A stretch of 64,000 nucleotides of DNA from Collinsella aerofaciens. Its GTDB lineage: Bacteria > Actinomycetota > Coriobacteriia > Coriobacteriales > Coriobacteriaceae. Where the stretch lies: positions 1-64,000 of the forward strand of contig NZ_JAHONA010000008.1 of assembly GCF_019131995.1 (NCBI RefSeq), in the 5' to 3' direction. The notes beneath the pieces were generated by a model, which ran no database searches, had not been told where the DNA came from, and saw nothing but the letters and a program-made list of their open reading frames with translations. Positions 24,339-33,189 of the stretch are shown here, one piece after another. How positions within the stretch are numbered: position 1 is the first letter of the stretch; the number at the start of each line of letters is the position of its first letter. Position numbers and translations under genes: made by a program.

Positions 24339-25049
24339 TTACCAGGGTGTTCTGGCTGTTGAAGACTCGATGGCTTCGTGGCGTTTGAGCTCGCGGCGCA
24401 TGGTTTGTGAGTTGAGCCAAGCTGCTTGCCAGCCGCGGATGGGGTAGTGCGTCTGGTCGAGCTCAAACTGCGTATAGCCGCAGGCGTTGATGATCGTCGT
24501 TCCACACACATGCTGACGCTCGCGCTGAAAATCGCAACCGTAGCTTTGGTGCACATGCCCGTGCACCATGTAGTCGGGATTCCAGGATTCGAGTGCTGTG
24601 TTAAAACACTCGAATCCTCGATGCGGCAGATCGTCCAGATCACCCATACCGGCGGCGGGTGCATGGGTAAGCAGAATGTCGCACCCGCCGACCATCCTAA
24701 CCTTACGCGACAGCTTACGCATGCGCTTGGACATCTCGCGTTCGGTGTACATGTTGGCGCCGTCGCGATAACGCATGGACCCGCCAAGGCCCGCAATGCG
24801 AATCCCTCGGTACGTGTACACGCTGTCCTCTACGCAGATACATCCACCCGGTGCATGACGTGCGTAGCGGTCATCGTGATTGCCGCGCACGTAGATGAGC
24901 GGTTTGTTGATGACCGTAACCAAAAACTCAAGATAGTCCGGGTCCAGATCGCCGGCGGACAAAATCAGGTCGACTCCCTCAAAGCGTTCCTTGCGAAAGC
25001 ACTCCCAAAGGCATCGTTCTTCGGTATCGGCTATGGCAAGGATTTTCAT
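24339..25049 (-). CDS. Calcineurin-like metallophosphoesterase
   Basis: The 236-residue protein has metal-binding motifs LAIADTEE (D-x-D/H replaced by D-T-E), SAGDLDPDY (GD), YVRGNHDD (GNHD), LTHAPAAG and HGHVHQS. It is a cytosolic phosphohydrolase of unknown substrate. It overlaps the BMP-like gene by 4 bases and is therefore translated with it, which suggests a shared function. The first motif is unusual: the usual DxH is D-T-E here. Confidence 0.82.
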   Translation of the reverse strand: MKILAIADTEERCLWECFRKERFEGVDLILSAGDLDPDYLEFLVTVINKPLIYVRGNHDDRYARHAPGGCICVEDSVYTYRGIRIAGLGGSMRYRDGANMYTEREMSKRMRKLSRKVRMVGGCDILLTHAPAAGMGDLDDLPHRGFECFNTALESWNPDYMVHGHVHQSYGCDFQRERQHVCGTTIINACGYTQFELDQTHYPIRGWQAAWLNSQTMRRELKRHEAIESSTARTPW

Positions 25050-26962
25050 AGGGCAGGGACTTTCGGCTCATCGTCGGGCTGCGGAATGGTGCCTACCACG
25101 TTGTCCGCCAGCCAATTCATCTCGACAATCTGCGTGCTCGGCAGCGGAGGGAAGCCTTCGATCTGTACCACGCCGTTCTGGCTGTGGAGCTCGCCGCCAA
25201 AGGGGTTGATGGATCCCACAACAATGCCGTTGCGGAGCAACTGCACGAGTTTGCGCGTTTGGTAGGGTAGGCCCGGAGCGTAACGGATGTCGATAACGCC
25301 GGAGCTCATGCCATACCAGTAGTTGACAGCGCGCACTTGGTTGTCGTCGCTGGTCTCGTCCCACGTGCCGTGAAGAAGGCTGCGAACGATGAGCTCGTAG
25401 TAACGGCCCCAGTTCCATACGGGCATGGCGATGCCGGTGACTTTGCCGTCGACCAAGCGGTGAAGCCCGTAGGCCGTTGGGTCTTCGAGCGACTTTGACA
25501 TGTCAGCGCCGGTCATGACGCTTACGCCTTCGCGGCACATGGCTTCGGCAAGACCACCGGCGGGAACATCGCCCCAGGTGAGGATGACCTGCGCGCGCGG
25601 GTCGAGCAGCGAGGCGCCAATCGCAAAGGCGTTGATCTCGCTGAGTGCGCCCGAGGCGAAGACCGACGCGTGGTAACCGATGCGGTGGTTGTCCGCCATG
25701 CTGGCCGCAAGGGCGCCCAGCAGAAACTTGGCCTCGTACATCTTGCCAAAGTACGAACGGACGCTTTGATGGGGAAGGCCGATAGAGCAGTTGAGGAACC
25801 GAACCCGGGGATACTCAACGGCAGCCCTGAGCGTGTATTCCATCAGGCGGTGCGAGGTCGAGAAGATGACGTTTGCTCCATGTTTGACAGCCGTTTCCAC
25901 GGCGGCGTAGAACACATCCGGATCGTGACAGTCCTCGAACGCCTCGGTGCGCACGATACCGCCAAAGTGCTCATCGAGATACTGACGCCCTTGGTCGTGC
26001 AGGCTGTCCCAGCTCGACGTCGCACAGGGGAACTCATGGATAAAGGCGATGCGCAGGGGGTTGGCCGTCGAGTAGACGGTCTTGCCCATAAAGAAGTTGA
26101 GCACGCCAGAGGTGGACTTGGCGGGCGTCTCCTCCTCGTCGACGCTCGGTGCTTCGACAAGATCGACCTTGTCCTCGTCATTTTTGCCGGCAATAACCAG
26201 CTCGCGCCAGATCTTGCACAGGCGGTTTACGACGATATCCGTCGGCGTATCCAGCAGGCGGTCCTGGTTGTACACATTGAGGTAGACGAGCATGGCGTCG
26301 GCGGGCGTAATGTCCAGGTGGTCGCCGCCTGCGCGAAGGTAGGCGCGCTTAAAGAGCAGGAAGGTGTGGCGCAGGTAGTCGACCTTTTTCTGCGGCCATT
26401 TTTCGATAAGGTTCTGACCGAGCATCTTGGCGAGCGTCTCGTAGCTTCCCTCACGCGAGAACTCGATCTCGTATAGGGGGCAGACGCGCCAAAACGCGCA
26501 GAACTCGCCGTACAGGCGGCTTTCGACGGAATCCCATGTGCCGGGGTAGAGACGGGTGACCTTGGCCGAAACCGTCGGAGCGTCCAGGAATTTGAGGACA
26601 CTGACGCGTTTGTTGCCTTCCTGGACATAGAACCGATGCATGAACTCGGTGACGATGATGGGGTCGCGATAACCCTCGGTTACCTGGATGTCGTAGAGGT
26701 TGGACCACTTGCGGGCGAACTCGGTGCCAAACGGCAGCAGGGGCATAAAGTTGCATGAAAAGGCGGACTGACGGCCCTTGGTAACCGTACCGACGACCAT
26801 TTCGAGCGGAATGTCTCTCAGGCCGACATTCTCTCGCTGGCCTAAGGGGAGCTGGGCAACCAAGCTATCGAGGTCCGTGAGGTACGGATACTCGCTTTGA
26901 CTAATGGCGCGTCGACGTCCTTGCTCGCCGCGCTTGCGTGCTTGACGGTAGGCCTCTTCCAT
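25046..26962 (-). CDS. ParB-like/BMP-domain fusion protein
   Basis: The 638-residue protein has no signal peptide or lipobox. The N-terminal part (about residues 40-150) has a ParB/Srx-like segment, IPLEMVVGTV then FMHRFYVQEGNKRVSVLKF. A helical region follows (about 150-300), then a C-terminal periplasmic-binding fold like the BMP/PnrA family (about 305-610: LRIAFIHEFP, NVIFSTSHRLMEYTLRAA, YEAKFLLGALAASM). BMP proteins normally bind nucleosides outside the cell; here the domain is predicted to be cytosolic, so a ligand-sensing role is inferred. It is upstream of, and overlaps, the metallophosphoesterase. Confidence 0.78.
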   Translation of the reverse strand: MEEAYRQARKRGEQGRRRAISQSEYPYLTDLDSLVAQLPLGQRENVGLRDIPLEMVVGTVTKGRQSAFSCNFMPLLPFGTEFARKWSNLYDIQVTEGYRDPIIVTEFMHRFYVQEGNKRVSVLKFLDAPTVSAKVTRLYPGTWDSVESRLYGEFCAFWRVCPLYEIEFSREGSYETLAKMLGQNLIEKWPQKKVDYLRHTFLLFKRAYLRAGGDHLDITPADAMLVYLNVYNQDRLLDTPTDIVVNRLCKIWRELVIAGKNDEDKVDLVEAPSVDEEETPAKSTSGVLNFFMGKTVYSTANPLRIAFIHEFPCATSSWDSLHDQGRQYLDEHFGGIVRTEAFEDCHDPDVFYAAVETAVKHGANVIFSTSHRLMEYTLRAAVEYPRVRFLNCSIGLPHQSVRSYFGKMYEAKFLLGALAASMADNHRIGYHASVFASGALSEINAFAIGASLLDPRAQVILTWGDVPAGGLAEAMCREGVSVMTGADMSKSLEDPTAYGLHRLVDGKVTGIAMPVWNWGRYYELIVRSLLHGTWDETSDDNQVRAVNYWYGMSSGVIDIRYAPGLPYQTRKLVQLLRNGIVVGSINPFGGELHSQNGVVQIEGFPPLPSTQIVEMNWLADNVVGTIPQPDDEPKVPAL

Positions 26963-27017
26963 GATGTTGCTCCCTTAGTCGTTTAAACAACTATATGAAC
27001 CATGGTACCACGAATGA

Positions 27018-27056
27018 AAACCACAACAAAGGTGCCTGTCCCCTTTGTGGTGGTTT
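27018..27056. repeat. TGTCCC(C)TTT hairpin, copy 2
   Basis: AACCACAACAAAGG pairs with CCTTTGTGGTGGTT around a loop containing CCTGTCC. It abuts the stop codon of mscS (27055) and probably terminates it. Confidence 0.75.
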
Positions 27057-27822
27057 AGGCAATGATGGGGGCGATGGCGCGGATGCAGGCGTCGGCAGCG
27101 GTGAAAGTGGTGCTGTCGTCGCTGACGATAAAGATGATCTTGCCCTTAATGCCAAAGTCGCCGATCTCGCTAAAGAGCACATACGGCTCCTTGTCAAAGC
27201 CCGAGATGGGAAGCACGGCGGCCTTGGTGGCGCTGGTCAGCTCGTCTGCCAGCGCGTCGAGCGAGGCCCACTTGGACGTGTCCTTTACGGCAACGGGCAC
27301 AGCCACGCGCCCAAAGGGCATCAAATGCACGAGTGTGTTCTTGGAAATGTTGGAGTTGGGCACAATGATGGTCTGTCCACAGGCATCCTCAATCGTTGTA
27401 TGGCGCCAAGTGATGTCTTGGACCACGCCGGATACGCCGCCGACCTCGATATTGTCGCCGGGCTTGATGATGCCCATAAAGGTCACCTGCATGCCGCCGA
27501 TAAGGTTTGACAGCGTGTCCTGAAAGCCGAGCGAAATGGCGATGCCGCCGACGCCAAGAGCGGCAACGAGGGCGTTTGCGTTAATGCCAAAGCAGTTGTC
27601 GAGGATAAAGCTGCCGCCGATCATCCAGATGACGGCGCGCGCGATGTTGATGAAGATACTCGATGCCGGAAGCGGGTTATCGTCTCGGTTAAGCAGATGG
27701 TTCAGGGTCTTGGATACGACCTTGGCGGCGACGGCGGTGCCTATCGCCAAGATGACGGCCCAGATGATGTTGTGGACCCACCGTTGCTCAAAGAAATGAA
27801 GAATCGGCTCAAACAATTCCAT
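27055..27822 (-). CDS. mscS: MscS-family mechanosensitive channel
   Basis: The 255-residue protein has three N-terminal transmembrane segments, the pore helix with NALVAALGVGGIAISLGFQDTL, and the beta domain with VGGVSGVVQDITWRHTTIEDACGQTIIVPNS. It releases solutes on osmotic downshift. The ATG at 27822 follows AGGAGG at 11 bases; an upstream start would add 15 residues without a site. Confidence 0.92.
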   Translation of the reverse strand: MELFEPILHFFEQRWVHNIIWAVILAIGTAVAAKVVSKTLNHLLNRDDNPLPASSIFINIARAVIWMIGGSFILDNCFGINANALVAALGVGGIAISLGFQDTLSNLIGGMQVTFMGIIKPGDNIEVGGVSGVVQDITWRHTTIEDACGQTIIVPNSNISKNTLVHLMPFGRVAVPVAVKDTSKWASLDALADELTSATKAAVLPISGFDKEPYVLFSEIGDFGIKGKIIFIVSDDSTTFTAADACIRAIAPIIA

Positions 27823-27866
27823 GTAGGGAAAACCTCCTAATGATCGTCCAACCATGATACCCACCA

Positions 27867-27899
27867 AGAAGCCCGTCCGATCACATCGGACGGGCTTCT
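27867..27899 (-). terminator. Terminator after the 5'-nucleotidase gene
   Basis: AGAAGCCCGTCCGAT/ATCGGACGGGCTTCT perfect 15-bp stem with a 3-base loop. It lies between the surface nucleotidase stop and mscS and could work in both directions. Confidence 0.85.
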
Positions 27900-27950
27900 G
27901 TGCTCGATATAAGGTTTACGCGGCGGGGCTGTAAGGCCCGGCGGTGTAGC

Positions 27951-29975
27951 TTAGCGTCGACGCTTCCAGATAATGCCGAGCATGATGACGATGATGCCGC
28001 CGATAAGGCACGCGCCAACTACTGCCAGCGTGCGGTCTCCCGTTGCGGCAAGCTTACCGGTCGTCTTCTTGGTGATGACCTTCGTGGTCGCCGTGTCCGT
28101 CTTAGGCGAGGGCTTAGGCGTCGGGGCCGGTGAGGGCGTGGGGTCCACGGCTGCGGAGCCGAAGCCGATGGTGCCGGCGAGCCCGGCCATCTTGCTCTCC
28201 CAGCCGTTCTGCCCGATCAGCGCCCTTAGCGCTGACTCGCAGGTACCCCACTCGGTGTGCTTGGTGGCGTTTGCGAAGGTGGGGAAGTCGGTCGTGTTGG
28301 TAATGATGTAGTTGTTGGTGGCGACGGTATAGGTCTTGGTGGGATCGAACGTGCTGCCGTCTTTGGTGAGTGTGGCACTCACAATGCGCTTGCCTTCGGG
28401 CTGCGTCCAATCAATCGTCACGTTGATGCCGCCAAAGGAGAGAACGCTGCCAGAGTCATCGCGCCACTTGTACTTGTTTTGCGCCTCCTGCTCGGTGTGA
28501 CCGGCCGCCACATAAGCCTGCTGAAGCTCGTAGCTGTCGTTGCAATCGTCGCTGATTTGTAGCGAGTGCTCGAGCGCTGCGAGGAAGTCCGCGCCGGTCA
28601 TGGTCCAGGTCTCCACGGTGTTGCCGTAGGGCGAGATGGCGATGACGTTGCCGGCGGTCACGTTGCCCGCCGCGATGCCGCCGCGGATGCCGCCAGCGTT
28701 TTCGATAGCGAAGTCCGCGCCCGTCAGGGCAAGATAGGAGCCGCAAATCACGTGGCCGATGGTCTGGGCCTTGGTGGTGTCGCCCTCCTTGCTGGGGCGG
28801 AAATCGGTGGTGCGCACCATTTCCCAACCATGCGTGCCTGCGGCGTCCTCGCCGTAGAAATAGTTGGTGGTGGATGTGCCGAGCACCTTGTTCGATTCGT
28901 TTTCAAAGTCCTCGTCGAGCGGCTTGATCTTGTTGCGGACGGCTTCAAGGCGGCTTTGGTAGTCGGAGCCCTTGTCGGGGTCTGCCAAAAGGTCGTTGAC
29001 GTTCTTGGCGGTGTAGAGCTTCTCGTCGCTGCCGTCTGCAGGGACCGTGACCGTGTCATCGTCGGTCGTCTCGGTGTCATTCGTGTTGTACTTGTACGGA
29101 ATGGAAAGCAGCCCCACCTCGGCAAAGGCGCTGCCTGCCTCGACAACGTGGATCGTCTTGCCGTCGGCTCCCGTCACCTTCTCGTTAAGGTTGATGTGCT
29201 CGTGGCCTGCGATAAGGGCATCGACGCCACGGAGTCGCGTGGCAAAGGTCTTGGCGTCGAGCGTGTGCGCGATACACACAACAACATCGCAGCCCTCCTT
29301 GCGCAGCTGCTCTGCCTCGGTATTGATGGCGTTCGCGGCACTCGAGAAGCTGGTGCCCGCGACCAGGTCCGCGCGCAGCGAGGAACCTAGCGACTCATCC
29401 ATGGCACCCACGACGCCGACCTTGATTTTGTAGTCGAATGTGGAGTGATCCTCGGTATCCTCCCAGGTGCGATCGAGCGTCTTCGTGATGCTCGAGCTCC
29501 ATACGCCGCTCGTGGACTTCGCGTTCGCGCAGAGCATGGCGAAGGGCGTGCCGGTGGTGCTGTAGCCGGTCATGGTGCGGAGTTTGTCCGCGCCGTAGCT
29601 CCAGTCGTGGTTGCCTGGCGTGGTTGCGTCGTAGCCGTCGGCGTAGAAGGTGTCCATGAGCTCGGCGATGCTCTTGCCCTCGCTCATGGTGGCGAAGGAC
29701 TGTCCGTGGAAGGTGTCGCCCGCATCGAGTAAAAGATCGGGGGCGCTGCTTTGGGCGCTATAGAAAACCGCCAGTCCGTCAAAGCCCACAGTGCCGGTGC
29801 CCTTGCTTGCGTTGTAGCTGTACTTGTAGCTGCCGTGGATATCGTTGGTGTGCATGACGGCCACGGAGCCGTCAATAGCGGCGGGCAGGTTTCCCGCGAA
29901 AGCGAGGCTTGGGATGCCTGCGAGCGCGCCGGCAAACAACGCGGCGGCCAACGCAAAGCGGGGGAGTCTTTTCAT
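27951..29975 (-). CDS. Surface-anchored 5'-nucleotidase/2',3'-cyclic phosphodiesterase
   Basis: The 674-residue exported enzyme resembles UshA/CpdB. A signal peptide (residues 1-27, ending SLAFA) is followed by a metallophosphatase domain (HTNDIHGSY, LLDAGDTFHGQ, PGNHDWSYG, GHEHINL) and a C-terminal 5'-nucleotidase domain (IENAGGIRGGI, ISPYGNTVETWTMTG). A Pro/Thr-rich linker leads to LAATG, a hydrophobic segment and KRRR, a sortase-type anchor that differs from LPxTG. It probably salvages extracellular nucleotides. Confidence 0.92.
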   Translation of the reverse strand: MKRLPRFALAAALFAGALAGIPSLAFAGNLPAAIDGSVAVMHTNDIHGSYKYSYNASKGTGTVGFDGLAVFYSAQSSAPDLLLDAGDTFHGQSFATMSEGKSIAELMDTFYADGYDATTPGNHDWSYGADKLRTMTGYSTTGTPFAMLCANAKSTSGVWSSSITKTLDRTWEDTEDHSTFDYKIKVGVVGAMDESLGSSLRADLVAGTSFSSAANAINTEAEQLRKEGCDVVVCIAHTLDAKTFATRLRGVDALIAGHEHINLNEKVTGADGKTIHVVEAGSAFAEVGLLSIPYKYNTNDTETTDDDTVTVPADGSDEKLYTAKNVNDLLADPDKGSDYQSRLEAVRNKIKPLDEDFENESNKVLGTSTTNYFYGEDAAGTHGWEMVRTTDFRPSKEGDTTKAQTIGHVICGSYLALTGADFAIENAGGIRGGIAAGNVTAGNVIAISPYGNTVETWTMTGADFLAALEHSLQISDDCNDSYELQQAYVAAGHTEQEAQNKYKWRDDSGSVLSFGGINVTIDWTQPEGKRIVSATLTKDGSTFDPTKTYTVATNNYIITNTTDFPTFANATKHTEWGTCESALRALIGQNGWESKMAGLAGTIGFGSAAVDPTPSPAPTPKPSPKTDTATTKVITKKTTGKLAATGDRTLAVVGACLIGGIIVIMLGIIWKRRR

Positions 29976-30039
29976 GGCAGTTTCCTTAGTCCTTAGCCAG
30001 AATGTCTGGTTGAATATCGGATTATCGACATAATATGCG

Positions 30040-30079
30040 AAAACCGCCGCAAGGGCCTCTGTCCCTTTGCGGCGGTTTT
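30040..30079. repeat. TGTCCC(C)TTT hairpin, copy 3
   Basis: AAAACCGCCGCAAGGG pairs with CCCTTTGCGGCGGTTTT around a short loop (CCTCTGT). It lies upstream of the nucleotidase gene and downstream of the ABC operon. Confidence 0.75.
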
Positions 30080-30094
30080 GGCGTTTGCGCAGAT

Positions 30095-30135
30095 AAAACC
30101 TACCAAAATAAACCTGTCCCTTTTTGGCAGGTTTT
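30095..30135. repeat. TGTCCC(C)TTT hairpin, copy 4
   Basis: AAAACCTACCAAAA pairs with TTTTTGGCAGGTTTT around AAACCTGTCC. It overlaps the stop codon of the ABC ATPase gene at 30134 and is a likely terminator for that operon. Nearly the same sequence recurs at 56731 (inverted) and 58526. Confidence 0.8.
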
Positions 30136-30928
30136 AGCTTAGCAGCATGCGGTCGTTGGCGAGCTCGCCGCCCGAGACCTCCTCGAACTTCTGCAGCAGG
30201 TCGGCCACGGTGAGCGACTTCTTCTCGTCGCCAGCCACGTCGTAGATCACATGGCCCTCGTGCATCATGATCAGACGGTTGCCCAGACGGATGGCGTCGT
30301 TCATGTTGTGCGTGACCATGAGCGTGGTCAGGTGGTTCTCGTCGACGATCTCCTCGGTCAGGTTGAGCACCTTAGAGGCCGTCTTGGGGTCGAGGGCCGC
30401 GGTGTGCTCGTCGAGCAGCAGCAGGCGCGGCCTGGTGAGCGTGGCCATCAACAGGGTGAGTGCCTGGCGCTGGCCGCCCGAGAGCAGGCCGACCTTGGCG
30501 TTGAGACGCGTGTCCAGACCAAGGTCCAGGCGCTTGAGCAGCTCAACGTACTCATCTTTCTCGGCCTTGGTGACGCCCCACGAAAGGCCGCGACGCTGGC
30601 CGCGACGCTTGGCGAGGGCCAGGTTCTCGGCGATTTGCATGTCGGCAGCGGTACCGCGCATGGGGTCCTGAAACACGCGGCCCAGGTACTTGGCGCGCTG
30701 CGACTCGCTCAGGCGCGAGATGTCGGTGCCGTCGAGCTCAATAACGCCCGAATCGAGCGGGTACACGCCGGCGATCATGTTGAGCAGCGTGGACTTGCCG
30801 GCGCCGTTGCCGCCGATCACGGTTACAAAGTCGCCGTCATTCAGGGTGAGGTCGACGCCGGTGAGCGCGCGCTTCTCGGTGACGGTGCCCTTGTTAAAGG
30901 TCTTCTTGACGTGCGAGAGCTTAAGCAT
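30134..30928 (-). CDS. ABC transporter ATPase, TrpZ-like
   Basis: The 264-residue ATPase has Walker A GGNGAGKST, signature LSGGQRQ, Walker B LLLLDEHTAALD. The ATG at 30928 overlaps the permease gene (8 bases). With the permease and lipoprotein it forms the COG2984-type importer characterised as a tryptophan/tyrosine transporter in streptococci; the substrate here is inferred from that resemblance. Confidence 0.88.
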   Translation of the reverse strand: MLKLSHVKKTFNKGTVTEKRALTGVDLTLNDGDFVTVIGGNGAGKSTLLNMIAGVYPLDSGVIELDGTDISRLSESQRAKYLGRVFQDPMRGTAADMQIAENLALAKRRGQRRGLSWGVTKAEKDEYVELLKRLDLGLDTRLNAKVGLLSGGQRQALTLLMATLTRPRLLLLDEHTAALDPKTASKVLNLTEEIVDENHLTTLMVTHNMNDAIRLGNRLIMMHEGHVIYDVAGDEKKSLTVADLLQKFEEVSGGELANDRMLLS

Positions 30929-31844
30929 CTGCCTCATCCCCCTTCGTGTAGGAGCTGCGGAGCTTATAGCGCTCCCAAACCACGGGTACGCACAGGGCCA
31001 CAGCGACAATTACGGCGGAAAGCAGCTTCATGTCGTTGGCGTCCATGCCCAACTGCAGCACGATGGCGCGGATAAGGAAGTACACCACGGAGCCAAAGAC
31101 GGCGGAGGCAAGACGGACGCTAAACTGCGTGAGGCCGCCGGGCAGCAGACGGCCGAGCACCTCACCGATAACAATGGCGGCAAGACCGATAACGATGGCA
31201 CCGGTGCCCATACCAATGTCGGCATACTTTTGGCTCTGGCAGATGAGCGCGCCCGAAAGGCCGATGAGGGCGTTGGAGAGCACGAGGGCGATCATCTTGG
31301 TGGAGTTGGTGTTGACGCCCAGGGCGCGGATCATGTACTCGTTGTTGCCGGTGGCGCGCAGCGCCGAGCCAATCTCGGTGCCAAAGAACCAATACAGGAT
31401 GGCAACGATAGCCACGGCGAGCAGGATGCCCAAGATGATGGCAACGGTGGACTGCGGCAGGCCGGTCATATTGCTGACGGCCGAAAACACGGTGCCCTTG
31501 GCAAGAATGGGCGTATTGGACTTGCCCATGATGCGCAGGTTGATGGACCACAGGCTGATCTGGGTGAGGATTCCGGCGAGGATCGCGGGAATCTCGAAGA
31601 CGGTGGTCAAAATGCCCGTGACGGCACCCGCGATGGCGCCGGCGCACATACCGGCCAGCACGGCGAGCAGCGGGTCGACGTTGTTATTGACGATGAGCAC
31701 AGCGCAGACGCAGCCGCCGAGGGCAAAGCTGCCGTCGCAGGTCATATCGGGAATGTCGAGCAGGCGGAACGTGATAAACACGCCAAGCACCATAATGCCC
31801 CAGAGGACGCCCTGCGAAACGGCGCCCTGCAATGCAATGAGCAT
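30921..31844 (-). CDS. ABC transporter permease, TrpY-like
   Basis: The 307-residue membrane protein has 8 or more hydrophobic segments and the FRLLDIPDMTCDGSFALGG signature of this branched-chain-permease-like family. AGGAGG precedes the ATG by 8 bases. It is the middle gene of the operon; the lipoprotein gene upstream is separated by a strong hairpin. Confidence 0.88.
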   Translation of the reverse strand: MLIALQGAVSQGVLWGIMVLGVFITFRLLDIPDMTCDGSFALGGCVCAVLIVNNNVDPLLAVLAGMCAGAIAGAVTGILTTVFEIPAILAGILTQISLWSINLRIMGKSNTPILAKGTVFSAVSNMTGLPQSTVAIILGILLAVAIVAILYWFFGTEIGSALRATGNNEYMIRALGVNTNSTKMIALVLSNALIGLSGALICQSQKYADIGMGTGAIVIGLAAIVIGEVLGRLLPGGLTQFSVRLASAVFGSVVYFLIRAIVLQLGMDANDMKLLSAVIVAVALCVPVVWERYKLRSSYTKGDEADA

Positions 31845-31948
31845 GCTTCATACCTCCTAGGATAGGGTGGACACGTGAGTCACCATGATAGCGGTAACAA
31901 TGCATAAAAGAGCTGCGGCCGGATGTTTTGACTCATCCGAAACAAGCA

Positions 31949-31977
31949 GGGCGAACGCCGGTCTTTGGCGTTCGCCC
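31949..31977 (-). terminator. Hairpin between lipoprotein and permease genes
   Basis: GGGCGAACGCC/GGCGTTCGCCC 11-bp stem, 7-base loop, about 70 bases after the lipoprotein stop. Probably an internal attenuator that raises binding-protein output relative to the membrane complex. Confidence 0.75.
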
Positions 31978-32048
31978 CTGTGGCTCAGATATTGAATAAC
32001 ACGTCAACGGCGCGAGTGCGTGCCCTAGACGCGCTACCGCGCATGGCG

Positions 32049-33029
32049 CTACTCGTCCAGAGCGGAAAGATCGATGTCCAGAGCCTCGGCCATCTCGTCG
32101 TTCTTGACGACGACCAGGTCCTTGCTCGAGAGGTGCTTGATCGCCATGTCCTCGGGCTTGGCTTCGCCCTTCAGGATCTTGACGGCCATCTCGCCTGCGG
32201 CGTAGCCCAGATCCTCGTAGTTGATGGAGAGGGTGAACAGGCCGCCGGCCTTGCACATGCCCTCCTCGCCAGTCACGAAGGGGAGCTTGTTCTCCTTGCA
32301 GATCTGGCCGACCTGCGAGGCACCCGCGGCGATGGTGTTGTCGGTGGGGGAGTACAGCGCGTCGACCTTGCCCACGGCAGACTCGACGACGGACTGAATC
32401 TCGTTGGAGCTCGAGACGGTGAAGTCAGTGTACTCGAGGCCCAGCTTGTCGAGCTCCTTCTTGGCGGCCTTGATTTGGACGTCGGAGTTGGACTCGGCGG
32501 TGCAGTAGAGCAGGCCGACCTTCTTTACGTCGGGCAGGACCTTCTGCATCATCTCGAGCTGCTCGGCGACCGGGGTGAGGTCGGAAGCGCCCGTGACGTT
32601 GGTGCCGGGCTTGTCGTTGTCCTGGACCAGGCCGGAGGCGGCGTAGTCGGTGATGGCGCAGCCCACGATGGGGATATCGGCCGTGGCGCCGGCGGCAGCC
32701 TGCGCGGCGGGCGTGGCGATGGCATAAATCAGGTTGACGTTGTCGCCCACAAACTTGTCGGCAATGGACTTACACGTGGACTGGTCGTTCTGGGCGTTCT
32801 TCTGGTCGATCTTGACCTTAAGGCCGCTCTTCTTGATGGCCTTGACGAAGCCGTCGTTGGCGGCATCGAGCGCGGAGTGCTCGGTGAGCTGCAGAACGCC
32901 GATGGTGTAGTCGGAACCGGCGGCAGCGGAGCCGGAACCAGAGTTGCCGCCGCATCCGGCGAGCGGGGCGAGCGCGAGCAGGCCGGCGGAGACCAGAAGG
33001 CTCCTGCGGCTGATGGTGATGTCCTTCAT
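32049..33029 (-). CDS. ABC substrate-binding lipoprotein, TrpX-like
   Basis: The 326-residue protein has a signal MKDITISRRSLLVSAGLLAL followed by lipobox LAGC. The SRRS in the n-region resembles a twin-arginine motif. The mature part is the ABC_sub_bind fold (YTIGVLQLTEHSALDAANDGF, AQNDQSTCKSIADKF, DALYSPTDNTIAAG). The ATG at 33029 follows GGGGGTAATGAT; the longer frame starts 16 codons earlier without a site. It is the first gene of the operon. Confidence 0.9.
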   Translation of the reverse strand: MKDITISRRSLLVSAGLLALAPLAGCGGNSGSGSAAAGSDYTIGVLQLTEHSALDAANDGFVKAIKKSGLKVKIDQKNAQNDQSTCKSIADKFVGDNVNLIYAIATPAAQAAAGATADIPIVGCAITDYAASGLVQDNDKPGTNVTGASDLTPVAEQLEMMQKVLPDVKKVGLLYCTAESNSDVQIKAAKKELDKLGLEYTDFTVSSSNEIQSVVESAVGKVDALYSPTDNTIAAGASQVGQICKENKLPFVTGEEGMCKAGGLFTLSINYEDLGYAAGEMAVKILKGEAKPEDMAIKHLSSKDLVVVKNDEMAEALDIDLSALDE

Positions 33030-33189
33030 ATCATTACCCCCAGTATAAAAATGGCTGGAAACACTGCACTGGGACAAAGTGCAAGTGGGACTATAGTAGC
33101 GCTGATGTCCATTTTTACAACAGCCTGGCGGGTTTTTTAATACAGAATCGGATGGGCGGTACGGGTAGTCGAATGGGCGGCGGAGGGTC

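Noticed and set aside
31845..32048. T-box or tryptophan riboswitch for the TrpXYZ-type operon
   Set aside because: Only a simple terminator hairpin is visible between the genes; no T-box sequence (AGGGUGGNACCGCG) is seen here or upstream of 33029.
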